From NCBI GenBank assembly GCA_020746105.1, contig CM036628.1, positions 5,466,001 to 5,530,000 on the forward strand: 64,000 nucleotides of DNA, given 5' to 3'. The translations under genes and the position numbers were made by a program. Below the pieces are notes generated by a model. It was given only the letters and a program-made list of their open reading frames with translations, was not told where the DNA came from and did not search any database. Shown one piece after another: positions 11,467-25,554 of this stretch; position 1 is the stretch's first letter, and the number at the start of each line of letters is the position of its first letter. The DNA comes from Trogon surrucura (Eukaryota; Chordata; Aves; Trogoniformes; Trogonidae).

Positions 11467-14400
11467 AAGACAAACTGTTAAGGCCAAGCTATAATCAACA
11501 AGCAAACAGTGAGCTTGAGCGTATGGCTTATGTGACTGAATAACTGCAGATTACAATCGCATGAATGACAATTTGCTGTTCTTTAACGACTGTCTTCAAT
11601 AAACTTGGAACCTAGTCATGACAAAAACTCAGGGCTAATGATCTCAGGCAGCCCATGCAAGAAGAATCAATGCGACTTTCATTGACATAGCTCAGTTTGC
11701 TGTGGCTGTGCTGCTCACGCTATATAAAAGCATCCAATGCGTGGCCTTCAGCAGCTGCGAAGATGACCTTCACTCTTAGAAATCCTCTTGTCATGTAGAT
11801 ACCAGGTTATGAAGGAAAAATAGGTATGACTCTTCCTTATAATTCATCCATCCAATTGTTTCTCAGGATGCAGGATTTCTCTGAAACTGCAGCTCTGGCA
11901 GCAAAACTAGAAAAAGCAGTGACACAAATGAAATGAAATGAAACTTTTTGCAAGGAATAATCTGGACAGTAAGTGGGTATTTGTAAGGGCCTCTTTCAAG
12001 AAAGTCTGTCAGCACTCTGATTTTTGAGCATCTGCCTAAATTTACATTCATGAAGCATGTATTTAAACCCTTTGCTGAACTGGCACACCAACAACAAAAT
12101 GTGTTTTCTTGTGAGTGCAAGCCAACAGGGTAAAACTCCTTGGGAACCACAACCAGAGTTTCCACTGCCTACCTGCCTGGGACAAGCTGCTCGAGCTCTG
12201 TGTTTTAGGGGTCCTGGCTGAATTTCGCACTGTGGACATCTCAGTGTAGTGCTGGGGGACAGACAAATGGCCAAATTTCTGAGTATTTCGCATACCTTAG
12301 AGTGTTGGAAAGCTAGCTGGTTGCTGCCATAGCATCACTGATGGACAAATAAATCTGCCTGGGGCCACAGCAGCTGCAATTACTAGGACTATCTAGGGTC
12401 AGCAGCAATTACCAGTCACATCTCCAGGGATCTCCCTCTGGCGCCATTTTTGTTCCCCTGGCTTCCTCTTAGGGCTACTAGATTAATTTCTTAGTCTGTC
12501 TCCTTTTATCTTTGGAGAAGCAAAGCTTTGTCCTGCCCACATATCTGAGTAGCCATGAGGTGAATATGATCTGACAACTATTACTTGAGTGCTGTAAAAC
12601 CTAAATGCCAAGATGCGTGAGTGTTACAAGCTGATGAGTATTATGTGTGGAAGTGCTAATAATTGGTGTGCTCCTAATTAGCTGGATTAGATAACTGCAG
12701 TTTACGTGGCAAGGATGAAATATGTCTAACCTGACTCCTCTGAAAACTTCCAGTACAATCAGTACTCATGAAAGTCAAATAAGTGGAATTCATCAGCTTG
12801 CTGACATTGTTGATTCTCTTTATATGTTTCTGGTGAGTTATGTGAGAAGGACTACAACTGTAACTTGATTTTTAGAATCATTCCATATCTCTCCAGTCTC
12901 AAATATTGACCCCTTCCCTGATATTTACTCCTCACTCTTGTGTGCCGTGGACATTGAACCATACAGAAATACTCAAGTGTTTAAGAGGCCATTGCTCAAA
13001 AAAAGTATTTGATCTATGGGTGACATAATCCAAGCATGACTGCTAAGATTGTGCAATGAAGAGAAAATCAGATTATCTACTTAACTTCTCTGTTTATTCA
13101 TGCTGGACATTTATGTAGCAAAATGCAAGTGCACTCCCACAGCCTTATGTGGGAGGAATAAAAAGGTGCTGTGGTAGTCACTGCATCACATAGCCAGAAT
13201 AACAGTCTAAAATTAAGATATTAAGTAGTAAATAATCTAAAGATGTGTAAGAACAGAGTAGTTCAGAGCATCATAGTCAGTCAACTATCTAAAGCCACTG
13301 GTTCTACCTACAGGAAAAACTACCATAAAGTATTAGCCTAAAATAAATTTGTAAATATAAGGAATTCAAAGGCTGTTCCTGACTGATTTCCTGCTGCTTA
13401 TCTGCACACTTACTCTGGATTTAGATTTGCGCAGAGGTTTTGATATTCCCGTGTTTTTCAGAATCTAATCTCTGTTCCCAACTTCTGTTTCTTGTTCCGT
13501 TCTTCTTCTTCCTAAAACCCTCATCCAGCTTCACTTTTTTTTTTTTCTTACTCTTAAGGTGTAAGTTTGATCTTTATCCCTTAAAGACTTGTAAATCAAA
13601 GGAACTTCTATTCAGTTTGATATGTAAGAAAAAGACCAAGATACCTGCGAGGCAAGTGGTCATATCAGAGAGCTATCAGAGCCCAGCTCTTCATAACAGG
13701 CAGTATGTTTGAAAGAAAATCTTCCCCCATGGATTTCACTAGCTCAGCTTCTGTAAACTAAGGTAGTATGTGCACAAAAACAGAATAAATCATGGGTTCA
13801 GACGTGTAAGATCTGCAAGTTTCAATTGCAGTAATGCTATTAACTGCATCCTTTAACAAACTGGGTAATAAACCTACTATTTGTTGAATAATCAGAAGTT
13901 CTTTGCTAGGTATCTTAGACTTCATTGCTTAACATTTATTTCAATTTATTTTAGACACACTGTGCTTTACATAAAAATTGGTGGAAAAATCAGAAATGTA
14001 TTAGGTCCATAGCAATCAAGCTTCAAGTACTTGCTCTTCACCTATGTCTGACTTTCATCCATGGATTTGAATTACGTGTCTTTCACACTTTCAGGTATAA
14101 TCAAGTCAGGAAGGAACTAGAGTGATGAAATCAATGGAATTACATATTCTAATATCTTGTATGGGATAAAATGACAAAATATCTCTTTTCCTTACATTAT
14201 TTGAGGAGTCCAAGCCTTGCTCTGCATTTGCAGTAAAATTCATTCCTATCAAAAACAGATATAAGCTTGTTTTTCTTGCATGAAATGTGACCATTGGTGC
14301 TTCTGAGATACTGTTTATGGAACTGGTGTGTTTCCATTGACTCTCTTATGTACCAACAGGTTCAGACTATTTTTATTTGTGCTATCAAATTATTAATTTC

Positions 14401-17400
14401 TTGTTTGTGCTTAAACTCACTCTTTGCTGAATAGATGGGAAACCCTTCCACTTTTATTGCCTGCTTTAAAAGTCACTCCGCACTTTGAGTTTTGGGTACG
14501 GAGTATTATGCTTATCCCACTGTTGCCATTGGATTTATACTAGCGTCAGTGTGATCAGAATTGGATCCCAAGTATTATTGTCAGAGATATTTTGTCAAAG
14601 GGATGGAGCGGGAGGGGTCAGCTGAGTCCTGTTGACTACGGCCTGTAAAAACGGACAAAGATTTTTGATTAATAAATCCATTTCACACTCTATAGTGCAC
14701 ATCATTCATGGTTCTGAGCATGCTAAGACTAAGAATAACCTCTCTGCACTGAACACTCTGAAGACAAAATTTATTTGTACATGAGGTAGCATTCAGACCA
14801 TAGGCCAAACAAACAATAATTTCATCGCTACTCCAGAACCGGCATTCTCCCTGACAACACCTTTAAATATCTATTATATGTGTTCCATATAAACCTTTCT
14901 CGACCTATGGTTTCTCATGTTTCACTACAGAACACATTTATTCTCTCGAGTGCAGACTGCTCTTCTTATATTAACCTAAAGTTATGTTCTTCAAAGATCA
15001 CTGTTTCCCCAGCCACTTCTTGTGCTACACGAAACTTGTTCCGGTTGCTTTTACTACAGTAAATTCATCAGCAAGAGCAGCCTATTTAAAATAAGTTTAG
15101 CTAAACATATATTATTGCTTCCACAAGCAGAATCTGAAATCTTCAGAAGTGCTTTTCTCTCTTTCTAATGCCAGAGGGAACGGAAGGTAGAATATTGTGC
15201 TTTGAGAGTAAGCCCCTTGCATCTGGTCAGCTACCCTTAAACCTACTTGGGTCTGCCAGGAATAGCCTTACGATTGTTTCTATTCTTCATCTTTAGTTAA
15301 AACATTAAAAGGCATAATGAGAACAGGAGCTTTTATAAAATCGCTGACTGCCAGAATGATGAATTTACTCTCTTCTATTAAAATGCTGCTGTGTTTAGGG
15401 TTTGATGTAATTTTATCCTGTTTGGCTATTATTCTGCTTTTAAAGTAGCTGTGTAAATTTTTTCTTAATAGAGGAGCACCGTTATGGCTGCTGCACTGCA
15501 GGGTCTCACAGACTTTCCGTTATAATACTGTATTTTCAAGGGTTTGTGACTTCACGGCAAAAAAATCCTCCAGCCAAAAAATGTATCACGAAGTCTCAGC
15601 CTGGGAGTAAGTCAAGGATCACTTGTTTAGGTTGGTTAAAACAAAATAGTATGAACTTTGATGAAATTTATTTCAAGTTTTTTCTTAGAATATACTATTT
15701 AGACACATGAAAAAGAATGCCTTCCAGAATTATTCTTTGTGCTTAGATCAGCTCTTGTTCTTTAAACTCTAGACAAGCATGAAAGATTTGATACTGATTG
15801 TGTTCACCAGTACAATCCAGAGCTATTAGATCAGTTTATAGTCAAGCATGGAATTTTGTCAACTCATGGTTATTTTTTAAAAAAATTACAAGTGTTCTTT
15901 CTTATTTCAGGCATATTTGAATATCTGTATGTCGTTATATACATCAGTGACCACAAAATTATTTTGTTTCATAAATCAGAATTCTATTTATATCGTATCA
16001 AAGCACAGCACGTCAAGACCATGATGTCACAGATCAAAACCGCAATAAAACCAGGGCAACTAAGCAGACTGCTGAATGTGACTCCAGAATCCTACATGGT
16101 CATTGGGATTCTCCATCCTCCATCCTGTTTGCAGTGGTTCCAGGAAGAGGCTTCACATCTTCCTCTCGCCCCTGCCCCCCACCCACTCCCAGGTGTTAGC
16201 TCTGGGAATGGTGGGAACAGGATTTGTTAGGGTTGCTGGTAGTTGTGGGCGAGGGTTAATGTTTTACTGTAGGAAAAAAGGAAATCTCCATGGTTAGAGG
16301 TTAGCCCAGCATTAGACAGCCAGACACAGCCTTGATGCCTTTTCCTGCACAGGTTTGCTTCATCATCTCTCCTTGGGTTTACTTCCCCATCTCCGTATTA
16401 GTATCCACTCTGGCTAAATATTTAATAAATGCTTCTTTTCATTGGAGTTCTGATAGTGCAATGGTATGCACCCATGCAAGCACTAGAAAGAAGCTTTGCC
16501 ATTTGATTGATCTGCAGCAGTTCACTGTCAGAGCACAGGGTATAACTTGCTTCAGTGTTCCAACCCTAGTGTCTTAAAGGTTCTGTGAAGAGGAATGGAG
16601 TTGTCTTGCTAAGCTTTATGTTCTTTTTTCTTGCACCGATAGGCTGAAACTATGTCTTCTAATGGAATAAAATTGCTCTTTCCTTGAACTGTAAATAGTC
16701 TTTATGCTTACTTCTGTGCAGGACACATTTGAGGTCCATGTGAGCAGTATGGAAATCTGCTGGTTTAAATTGGTTTACACTCATATCATATTCATGTTAA
16801 CTTGTTGGGCTTTTTAAAATGTTTTGTCTGGTTACACATGTGCCTGAACAGGTCTTCATTTTAAAACCACTCAGACAACAGTATGCCTATGCAGACTGTT
16901 CAGACTTCCATCAATGGCTCTGTGAAGGTCAATGATGCATAATTAAAGTTATAATCATTAACATCATTCAATGTAATGCCTTTAAGATGAAGCTCCATCA
17001 CTGTTTATCATCCTTACAGCAAATCTATTTATAGGTATTGATGCCTGAAGTGGAGATTTTCAGGATTAATTTAGGCAAGGAAAATAAGGTGAATGAATTT
17101 ACATAGCTGAACAATACTCCAGTTCCAAATACTGACAATAGATTGAATTAACAAATTTCTTGTTATGGTCCAGACTCTACTCTTTCATGTACGTCCACAT
17201 TCTGGAGGTTGATCTAGTTTGTTGCACTTAACTCTTAAATTTCCTCAATCAAAATTCTCTACGCTCTTAAAACATCTGAAGTGGGGTCATCTTATTTCTC
17301 ATTTATATCCATTACAGGGATATGCCTCTGACAACTCAGATCAAGTAATAAAAATTTTGACAACTCTAACATCCTGTTACACACTAAACATAACAGAGTA

Positions 17401-20371
17401 AGTGATAGCAAAGTGTAAGTAGTCTTTATTTCCCTTTACTGTTAATTCCTGCCTTATCTTCCTGCAGGAGGATTTTCTAATTGGAAAAGATTATCTCAAA
17501 TATTTTAAAATATTAAACGTTTAGGAAAGCAGTCTGCAACATCTATCTGAAACAGACTATCCTCTCTGCCTGTGCTAGTCCTAGGATCCCAGGATTGTGG
17601 ATTCATGAGACAGATGGTAGTGTGTATCTGCAAGAAGTTTAATCTTACAGCACCTGAGAAAAGAAATATGAAATTCCATTTTCTTGACTGATTTACATAA
17701 ACAACATATGATTTGCATATTTGCACAACACTCCTTCCCAGAGGAATGTTCATTCCCAGAGTATGTTCTTTATTTCCAGTTTCAGGACTCTGTTCTTGAG
17801 TGCTAGCTGTTCCTGAGCTGCGTGGTTAAGACATTACATTCAAGCATTAAGTCAGCTAGAAACCTTTTTATTTAAAGTACTTTTTGGAGTTTGGGAATAA
17901 AAGAAAATGTCAATGTAAACACTGCAGCTAAGGACTTCTCTTAAAACTGTCTTTCTGGTACATGTCAAAGCACATGAGGCTGTCCATTATCTCTTTAGTA
18001 CCAGAAAAGCTGGAGGTATTTAATTCTGTCGCTTTCCATCTGCACACTTCTGGGAAGCCAGTTAATGAACGGAATATATTAAAATATAACTCTTTCTTCC
18101 AACCCACAGAGTGACATTTTGGTTTAAAGTTCTATCCGTAAGAATCAAATAGTTCAATAATCATAATTCATGTAATGGTTTAAATACACTAATATTAATT
18201 GAAGCCCACCTTACACAGAATGTTAAATTATTGCATGGGAAACAACGTGACAAAAGCAGAGCTCCATACCTCTTTCTTACTGTAAATGTCAAAGTAAAAA
18301 AGCTACAGCAGTACTTGGTGAAAATCAGCCTCTTTAGTATCCTCAGCTTTTAGTAAAACTAAGAACTTCTTGTTACGGGCACATCAACCTTATAACAAGA
18401 ATTTTTTACGACTGATCATACTGTGGTCCTGAGGAAATGAATGGGGCAATTCTAGGGCCATCAGTAGTGCCGTATGTACAAAATCACATGGATGCAGCTG
18501 CCCAATACCTAAGCTCCTTTCTTTTGGACTGTACATCAGTCCTGTGATGATTATACCAGAATTATTTCATCTAAACAGGCAGAGAAAGTGCTGCCCCACT
18601 TATCCATCGGGTTTTCTGAAATTCTTTGTACCTTAGTACATGGTCAACATATAAAAATTTGAATATAATTTTATGACTGCAATTAAAACACTAGGAATGT
18701 CCTTTTACTTCATATAGAATAAGCATTAATTTTAACAATGAGTTTTTTACTTCTACAAACATAATATGCAAATTTTACAATCCCTATTTTGCACTTTTAA
18801 TTGGTAAGAAAAGCCTATATTTTCAATATGTCTAACAGACTTAGCAGCCTGGTTGAAAATGGGTAATACAGTTGGAGGCAAAGTGAATGGAAGTGGCCTA
18901 AGATTCAACAAATTCAGATAGTTTTCACCAGAAAAAATCTACTTTTGTTGTAAAGGGGCAGTCAGAGAGTTAACTTGGATCATTTTTCAGTCAGTAGCAT
19001 TGCAAAATTTTTGTTAGGTGAGAGTGGTGAGTGAAGTGATATAATGAATAAGGATATCCTCTGCTGGACAAGAAAACTTTGCATGGACTGATGGAAGACT
19101 CAGAGACTCTAATCATGATCAGAGTAGATTAAATAAGAAATAATGTGGATACATTTCATGCACTTGCAGCAGCAAATTCAATTAAATTTTGAATTTAAAA
19201 TCTAAGTTTCAATGTTTTCAGTTCCTAGATCTAATTGAAACATAAGCTTCCTGAGTGATAATCTTCCTGTGTTGGTGAAATGCATCGTGATATAAGTACA
19301 TTAGGCTTTAATAATTTTTTGTTTATTATTATTTCAAAACTTACAAGATACCTAATTGTTACAGTGCTTGGGGATATTTTCCCTATGTTGATAAAAAAAT
19401 AGAGATACATAATTTTTATCCGTATTGACAATAACTTAAGGAAATGCATTTCCAACAGCATTGAAATTGTTAAAGACTAGGATGCAGATGAGAGAGGAAG
19501 ACGGGCATTTACAATGTAACTGAGAACAAAACTGTAGAGTATAAACCTAGAAGGTGTTAAACAAAAGGGAATATTATCATATTTTTTTTATGGTTTGCTG
19601 TGTAAAATATTTAGGAGTCCTCCATTTCAAAGTGCTCGATGCTCCTCAATATTTACCTCAATTTTTAAAATTTTTTGATGTACACATGAAAAATTTTGGA
19701 CATGTTTTGTGTGTGATTCAGCACAAAACTAGGATTTCTCGTTTTCCGTGCAATGGGAAAAAATCAATCTGAAGGAACTGAGTCATTCGATATTATTATT
19801 TGTTTGCTAGTTTTTAATATTTTCATTTGAACAATATTCAAACATTGCCTGATGAAATGTGTTATTATGAAATACCATTTTACAGAATTAATCAAATTTG
19901 TAAGATCCTTTATATAATGCCTGTTGTTTCTTGGTCCTAGGAGAACTGTACCTGGGAGAACAGTGTTATAAAACTGTAACTCACAGAGCCTCATAATACT
20001 TCTGCTTTAACTCACCACAGGTATTTAAATACATGTTTCATTACTGTAAAAAGCCAGTTGATTTTAAGTAGCCAGATTTCAGAGACATAGTGGAGGAAAA
20101 GCTCATTTGATCACCATGCTTCAAGAAGATTGGTAGATATTTGACTGAAAATCTTGCAGAAATAATATGTTTACTGTGAACTTTTAGATTTAATATCTGC
20201 ATGTCTGCTAATAAAGTCTTAGAGGAATATCTGACAGGTGAATATACAAGATCAAGCAGTACTAATTAGCCTTTAACAAGGTTTTGTGAGAAGAGAAATT
20301 CACCTCAGCTTGTGTGGGAGGGACCTCCAATCAGAGGCTGTAAGTGGCTCTAGTGGAAGAGGCCATTTCTT
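11467..20371. other. Unique AT-rich non-coding sequence
   Basis: About 9 kb without a recognised gene or repeat, apart from the promoter-like site at 11715-11829. The composition is uniform and AT-rich, with small runs only (AAATG x3 at 11926-11940, T-runs near 13537). The open frame at 15856-16230 (124 codons) has no recognisable domain. Stretches near 15300-15440 and 16920-17060 look non-repetitive and AT-rich, as conserved non-coding elements often do, but conservation cannot be judged from one sequence. Confidence 0.55.
11715..11829 (+). promoter_or_regulatory. Candidate TATA/initiator promoter
   Basis: TATATAAAAG at 11721-11730 is a near-ideal TATA box. An initiator-like CCTTCAGC places a possible start A at 11750, 29 bases downstream of the first T of the box, which is the normal vertebrate spacing. 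An ATG with a good -3 purine lies at 11763-11765 but opens only an 11-codon frame that stops at TAG. A donor-like AG|GTATGA lies at 11823/11824, so a 74-nt first exon (11750-11823) is conceivable. There is no CpG island. If real, a tissue-specific gene or a long non-coding RNA would fit. The arrangement may also be chance in 64 kb of AT-rich DNA. Confidence 0.3.
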
Positions 20372-20390
20372 GCTTCACTGGCAGTGAAGC
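20372..20390. repeat. 19-bp near-perfect palindrome
   Basis: GCTTCACTG at 20372-20380 and its exact reverse complement CAGTGAAGC at 20382-20390 are separated by a single G. It lies in a locally more G+C-rich stretch (20310-20400). It could be a binding site for a dimeric factor or chance. No known element is recognised. Confidence 0.6.
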
Positions 20391-23300
20391 CCAGGCACAG
20401 CAGGTTATCTACTTTCCTTTTTGTTTTCTTTTTTTTTTTTTCTAAATGACATGTCATATAAACAGAATGTAGACTTCACAGGTGTTTCCTTGAATCCACA
20501 AGCCAATGAAGTTGTATATTCCATATGCTGAGTGTTAGTATGTATGTATGGTGCTTTTGCTTCTCTTTGATATAGTTTGTTGTAAAATGAAAGTTGCTAT
20601 CTTAGATGTGAAAGCTGATTTCTAGAGACAGTGTATGTAGAAGAGAGGAACCCTCTCTTAGAGGTTTGTTTGGTTTTTTTTTTTTTTCCTGCAGGTTAAA
20701 GATAGTAATATCTGTGTATCCTAATAGTCCTCAGTCTTTGGAGTTCTCTTCGGTGGTGAGTAATACATAAATGAGTTGGAAAATACTCTTTGATGTTTTG
20801 ACGCGGCCCATTTCAGGCATCATATTACGATTGATAGCTTAGGTAGCACAAGTCAAGATTTTAAAAATAAACTTCTAGCCTTATGTTTTAAAGTTGTGTT
20901 GCAATACAGATGTTTTCTAACCAATCTTTTGTAGTCTTTTAGCACAGTACAGAGGAGCTATTTCTTCAGTTAAGTTTAACATGTATACAAGAGGAAATAC
21001 ATGTAAAAAAAAGTGGATGCATGTTCTGTAAAGTCTTAAATGTGTGACATGAAAAGTTTTCAAAAAGGTCATTATACTTCTACTAAGGTGCTATTTCTCA
21101 CTTTGAAATGTCTGCTCTGAGATAAATTAGCTCCAAAAGAGGTTGAGCTATAATCAGTCCTGTGCATGGCTTATCTGCATTAAAAAAATGACCTTAGTGA
21201 TGTAATTCAGAGTTATTTAAACTTTCACTTAGTGTCCTACTTTTGATTCACATTCTACAGTTATCGTCTAAAGCAATCTTGACAGAAAAAAGGCCATAGA
21301 ATTTAAGAATACAGTTTTCAAGCTACAGCAAGCTCATTGTTCTTTACATAAATATTCAGAATTCAGGTGTTCACTATGACTCTTAAAGATAGTTCTTGAA
21401 TAATGGAATTTTATGAAGCGTAAGCAAGTGCCAAAATGTCATTGTTGTAGATTGGTGATCGGTTCTGCCTTCCACTTCTACATCTGTATGATTACACCTA
21501 CTTATTTTAGTTCTTTACACCAAACTTGATCTCTAATTTCAGTAATATAAACACTAGCAAAGGCAAATGAACGGCAAAAGAAACATGCAAAAATAGTTGA
21601 GTAGTGCTGTGATTTTTTTTTTTGGTGAAACTACTATAAAAAGGCAGTCTTGCAGATTTCTTTTATAGGGGAGAAAAAAAGAGGGAGGGAATCTCTCAGG
21701 TTAGGTATACCCCTTCTCCATGTGATTGTTGTGCATTTTAAATCAAGACAGGATCTATAGGCTTATTTTAGGAAAAAGTAAGGAGTTAAGGACCTTAGAA
21801 TGGTAGGATTTCACAGCTTAGTACAAAGAGTTGGGGAATGCTATGAAGCAGACTGAATTACTGAAGCATATAATAGGCAAAACCTTTCTAATAGGAGACA
21901 ATTGCTTAATATCTAGGAAGCAGTTATTTTTCCTATTATTTTTTTTTTCAATCAAAGCTGTTGTAATTGGTGCTGTATAAAGAATCGTTCCTATTAAACG
22001 CTGTTCTTAAAGTTTCTTGCCTATTAATCACACAGCATCATTGCTAGATAGTCTAATGTTCCTTTTCAGAACTTACACCCCTTGAGAATCTGCTCTGGTA
22101 TTTTCAAGCCATTAATATCATTTAGCTGTTTGAGGGCCACCTGGCCCCCTGGTGAGGTAGATTCTCCCTCAATAGAATCTTCTGTGATTTGTTCTTTTAC
22201 TTGTATGGGTGACTTAACTGTATCTTTGTCTCTGAAATTAGTATATTATATGTTTAGAGAATTTGTGTGATACCAAAGAGAAAGGAAGCGCTGAAGAAAA
22301 GCTAATGGCTCCTATCCTTCTCTTTAAGGTCCCTTTCTCTTGGTTGTAGGTCGGCATGTTTTTGCACGCTGATTTGGTTGTTTTGTTGTCTGTTCCTTAC
22401 TTTCAGTCCGTGACTAGATAGCTTTTCATCTGTGAAGTTACTGATAAGAAACAGTATTACTAACCAGTGGGTTGGTGGCTTGAGCTTTTTGTTTATTTGG
22501 TTTTGTTTTTTTCTTTTTTGATAAGTCACTGAAACAACTACTGGAAAAAAAGTATCGTACTCTTCCTCAGAGATGTGAATCTTACATGTGGACTCTAGAT
22601 CCACAGAGTGATTGATCTTACTGATTTCTGACTGAGTAAGGACTAAGGTAGAACTGATTAGGAGAAGCTTCAGAAAAGGTTCATAAGGAATATGTTCCCT
22701 TAGCTTTGAAATGAAGGGGGAGGAGAGAAGGGAAAAGGCTCTAACCACAGCAGCATATTAGAAAACCTGAAGGAAAAGAAGCCCAGACACAAGTCAGTGC
22801 AAAACTTATGTTCTCTAAACAGCCTTAGTTACTTCTTGTTTTCACTAAGCAGTTTCTGTTGATGAAGTTTCAATATCTAAGTCAAGTCTCATTTCTGTCA
22901 AAAGCAGATAAGATAATTTACTCAGAAAAGAGCCAGAAGGCAAGTGTTATGTCAATGTAAAACCTTAATTGTAGGAAATTTGATGATTTGGAATTGAATA
23001 AAAATGTTTCTTTTCTGTTCATCTTACTCTCTTTCAAATGATCACTACAAATGTTCCCGGCTGAAATTATAAATGAATTGTTCTCAGGAACATTTAATGT
23101 TCTAATTCTTCTAACTTATTTTGTGAGTAAAAGTATGCTTGTGACTTGCTGGGAAACTAAGGCCTCATTTCCATTACTAAATGAAATGAACTAAATCTAT
23201 TTTAATTCTAAAGGATTTACTATTTCTTGTTTTTGAAATGGTAACTCTTAGGCATAATAAGTTAATTCACATGAGCAAAATAATTGAATTAACCTTTACT

Positions 23301-25554
23301 TTAAAAATGTCAAAAGGTTTTCCAAGGGTTTAGTTTGCAAGAATGTTTTGGACAGGATTTCAAAACGCATGTTATGCAAATTATGAGAAGAAATCATTGA
23401 ACAGAAGCTTTAATCAACTTTTGACATCACATTTTGAAATTTAGTATTAATATATCAAATTCCAAAAAGTTTGCACGTAGAAGAAAGAGAAAATAAACCA
23501 GCTGTTCAAAAAGTGTAATCTTTGTACCTTGTCTAAGGTGAATAGAACAGCAGTGATTTATGCCAGCTCTGGATATGGTAGTATTTTCTCTAACTGTCCT
23601 TAGAATAAGCTCTTCCCTGACCTCATCTTACAACCAGCCTGAAGGACAAACAGATTTATCTGACTTCTACTCTTGCTGAAGATTATATAGTCAAAAGATA
23701 ATATTTAGGTATGGATTTTTGTGGGAATGAGTGTCTTGTTTAGTTGGTAACACTAGGTTCCAGGCCAACTTGAATACTCATGCCTCTTAAAGGGAAATTA
23801 ACATCTCTGGAGCTTAAACTATTTTTCCCTTTGCTTTTTTTATTGTGTAGCTGAGGTCTCTCTTCCTGAGGTGTCTGAGAGTGGCACAAATGTGTAGACT
23901 TCTAAGGGGCAGGAGAATGTCGTATCTTGTTTATTAAAGCAGATATCCTAAAGATCAGATTTGTAGAAGCAGTGTGCATAAGGATATTTCTTATTATTAA
24001 TTTTTTCTTCTTCACAACAGTGTTCATGGGGAGATCTGGCAATTTTTGTAGTGATTAAGTCCTCTGGGATGCTGCTCTGTGGTGTCTGGCCAAGAATTGT
24101 GCCAGCATAAATTTTTGTTATTCTTTCAAGGAGCCAGTGCGGGGAATGGCTGTGGATCATCTCCAAGTGTCACGAAAAGTTTTGGAAAAGTTTGACGGAG
24201 GACTGTTACCTGATTGGTGTCATCTGTTCCCCAAAGCCCGAAAGATTTCTAAGATCACACTTCCTAGTTAGAAGTCAATGGAAGTGAACGTGGTGCTATA
24301 TTAACTCCTTTTCCTTCCTCTAAGGTTTAGAATAATAGAACGGAGATCTTTGTTCATCAGATATAATATGAAAGGCAATATGAACTTGATTTTCAAGTGT
24401 ATATATCAAGCAAGAAATCCACTACTCCATATACCTAGTACTGAAATATTCCAGGTATTCTGTCTGAAAAAGTCTAGAGAGAAAAGCTTCTATTAGGCTT
24501 TGAAATTAGTGAATAAGGAAAAACTCATTTTGCTCATTCTTCAGAAAGTTTTTATGACATCTTTCAGGCGATTCAAGTGTGAGCTCAAGATGTACTTCAA
24601 ACATTCGAGAAGTCATTCCATTGACAAATGGTGATGTAAAGGTTTTCTATAAGAGCTGAGTGGGAGGACTAGGGTCAGCATGTATCTTCTATTAACCTAA
24701 TCAAAATTATACTCTTAAAAAGAAGGTGTGAGTTTTGCTAAAATTTCTATTTTAGTAGACTAAAAAAAGGTATGTAATGCATAAATAATATGAATAAAAC
24801 AGTAGCAGTAAAAGAAGTATCTACCAGAAATAAAAATGTTCACTTGTTTTGAACTGTTCAATACAGTGGGGGATATTTATCTAATTTACCTGTTATTTAA
24901 ATGCAGGAGAACAATAAACTGAAGGAGAATTCCAGCTGGAAAAGTAGATAAGTTCTATGAGCAGCATGATTGCAGTTGGAGGAAATCAGATCTCAATGAT
25001 TTGGGATATCTTTAAGGATATTTTTTTGAAAACTAAAATATGCTATGATGTTATTTCTTGCATCTCTGGCCACAGTAAACATTAACATGAGAAACTTAAT
25101 CTGTCTTTTCAGGAGATATTGGTGTGATTTTTACTTATTTATTGTTTTAATAGAATTTATAATTGGAAATTATCTGCCTGATGTGGCAATAAAAGGAGAC
25201 ATTGTGATAAATCCTAATCTTGACTTTACTTGAATGTCTTGGGTAAAAAGTAGAAGTTTCTGATTTATTCTGAAGACATAAAGTCATTTTTTTCAGACAG
25301 TGTTGTTCAGCCTGATGCAAAATCAGCAAATACCTTCCTTACACTTGAGAGAGTGTGTTGGTGTGTGGTGTTTGCATGTGCTCAGCAGGAGTTGCAGTGC
25401 ATGATTATCCTGCAGTCTTTTGCTCTGCTAAGAGCAACAAGAAGCTATCCTGCCCTCTAAAGTTAATAACTGCTATCTACAACAGGGGATTTTCATTTAC
25501 ACGAATGGAATGAGTGTTACCAAATGGCTTCTGGCAACAAATGGATGCATCTTC
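20391..25554. other. Unique AT-rich non-coding sequence
   Basis: No gene recognised. Simple runs are T13 at 20429-20441 and T14 at 20674-20687. The longest open frame of the whole window, 148 codons on the minus strand at 22302-22748, lies here. Its translation is lysine- and serine-rich at the end, with no domain or family recognised and no promoter or splice context, so it is not called a gene. Confidence 0.55.
20674..20687 (+). repeat. T14 homopolymer
   Basis: Fourteen consecutive T residues followed by CCTGCAGG. The T-tract plus CTGCAG resembles a 3' splice site, but nothing exon-like is recognised after it. Listed as a simple repeat. Confidence 0.85.

Noticed and set aside
17711-17718. 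POU-factor octamer ATTTGCAT
   Set aside because: A single 8-mer match is expected about once per 30-60 kb by chance, and no cluster of partner sites was seen.
21629-21640. Second TATA-like sequence (ACTATAAAAAGG)
   Set aside because: No convincing initiator at the right distance and no downstream exon-like structure; weaker than the 11721 site.
22302-22748. Longest open frame in the window (148 codons, minus strand)
   Set aside because: No recognisable domain, signal or homologue, no promoter or splice context, and a low-complexity lysine/asparagine stretch. A frame of this length is plausible by chance in 64 kb read in six frames.
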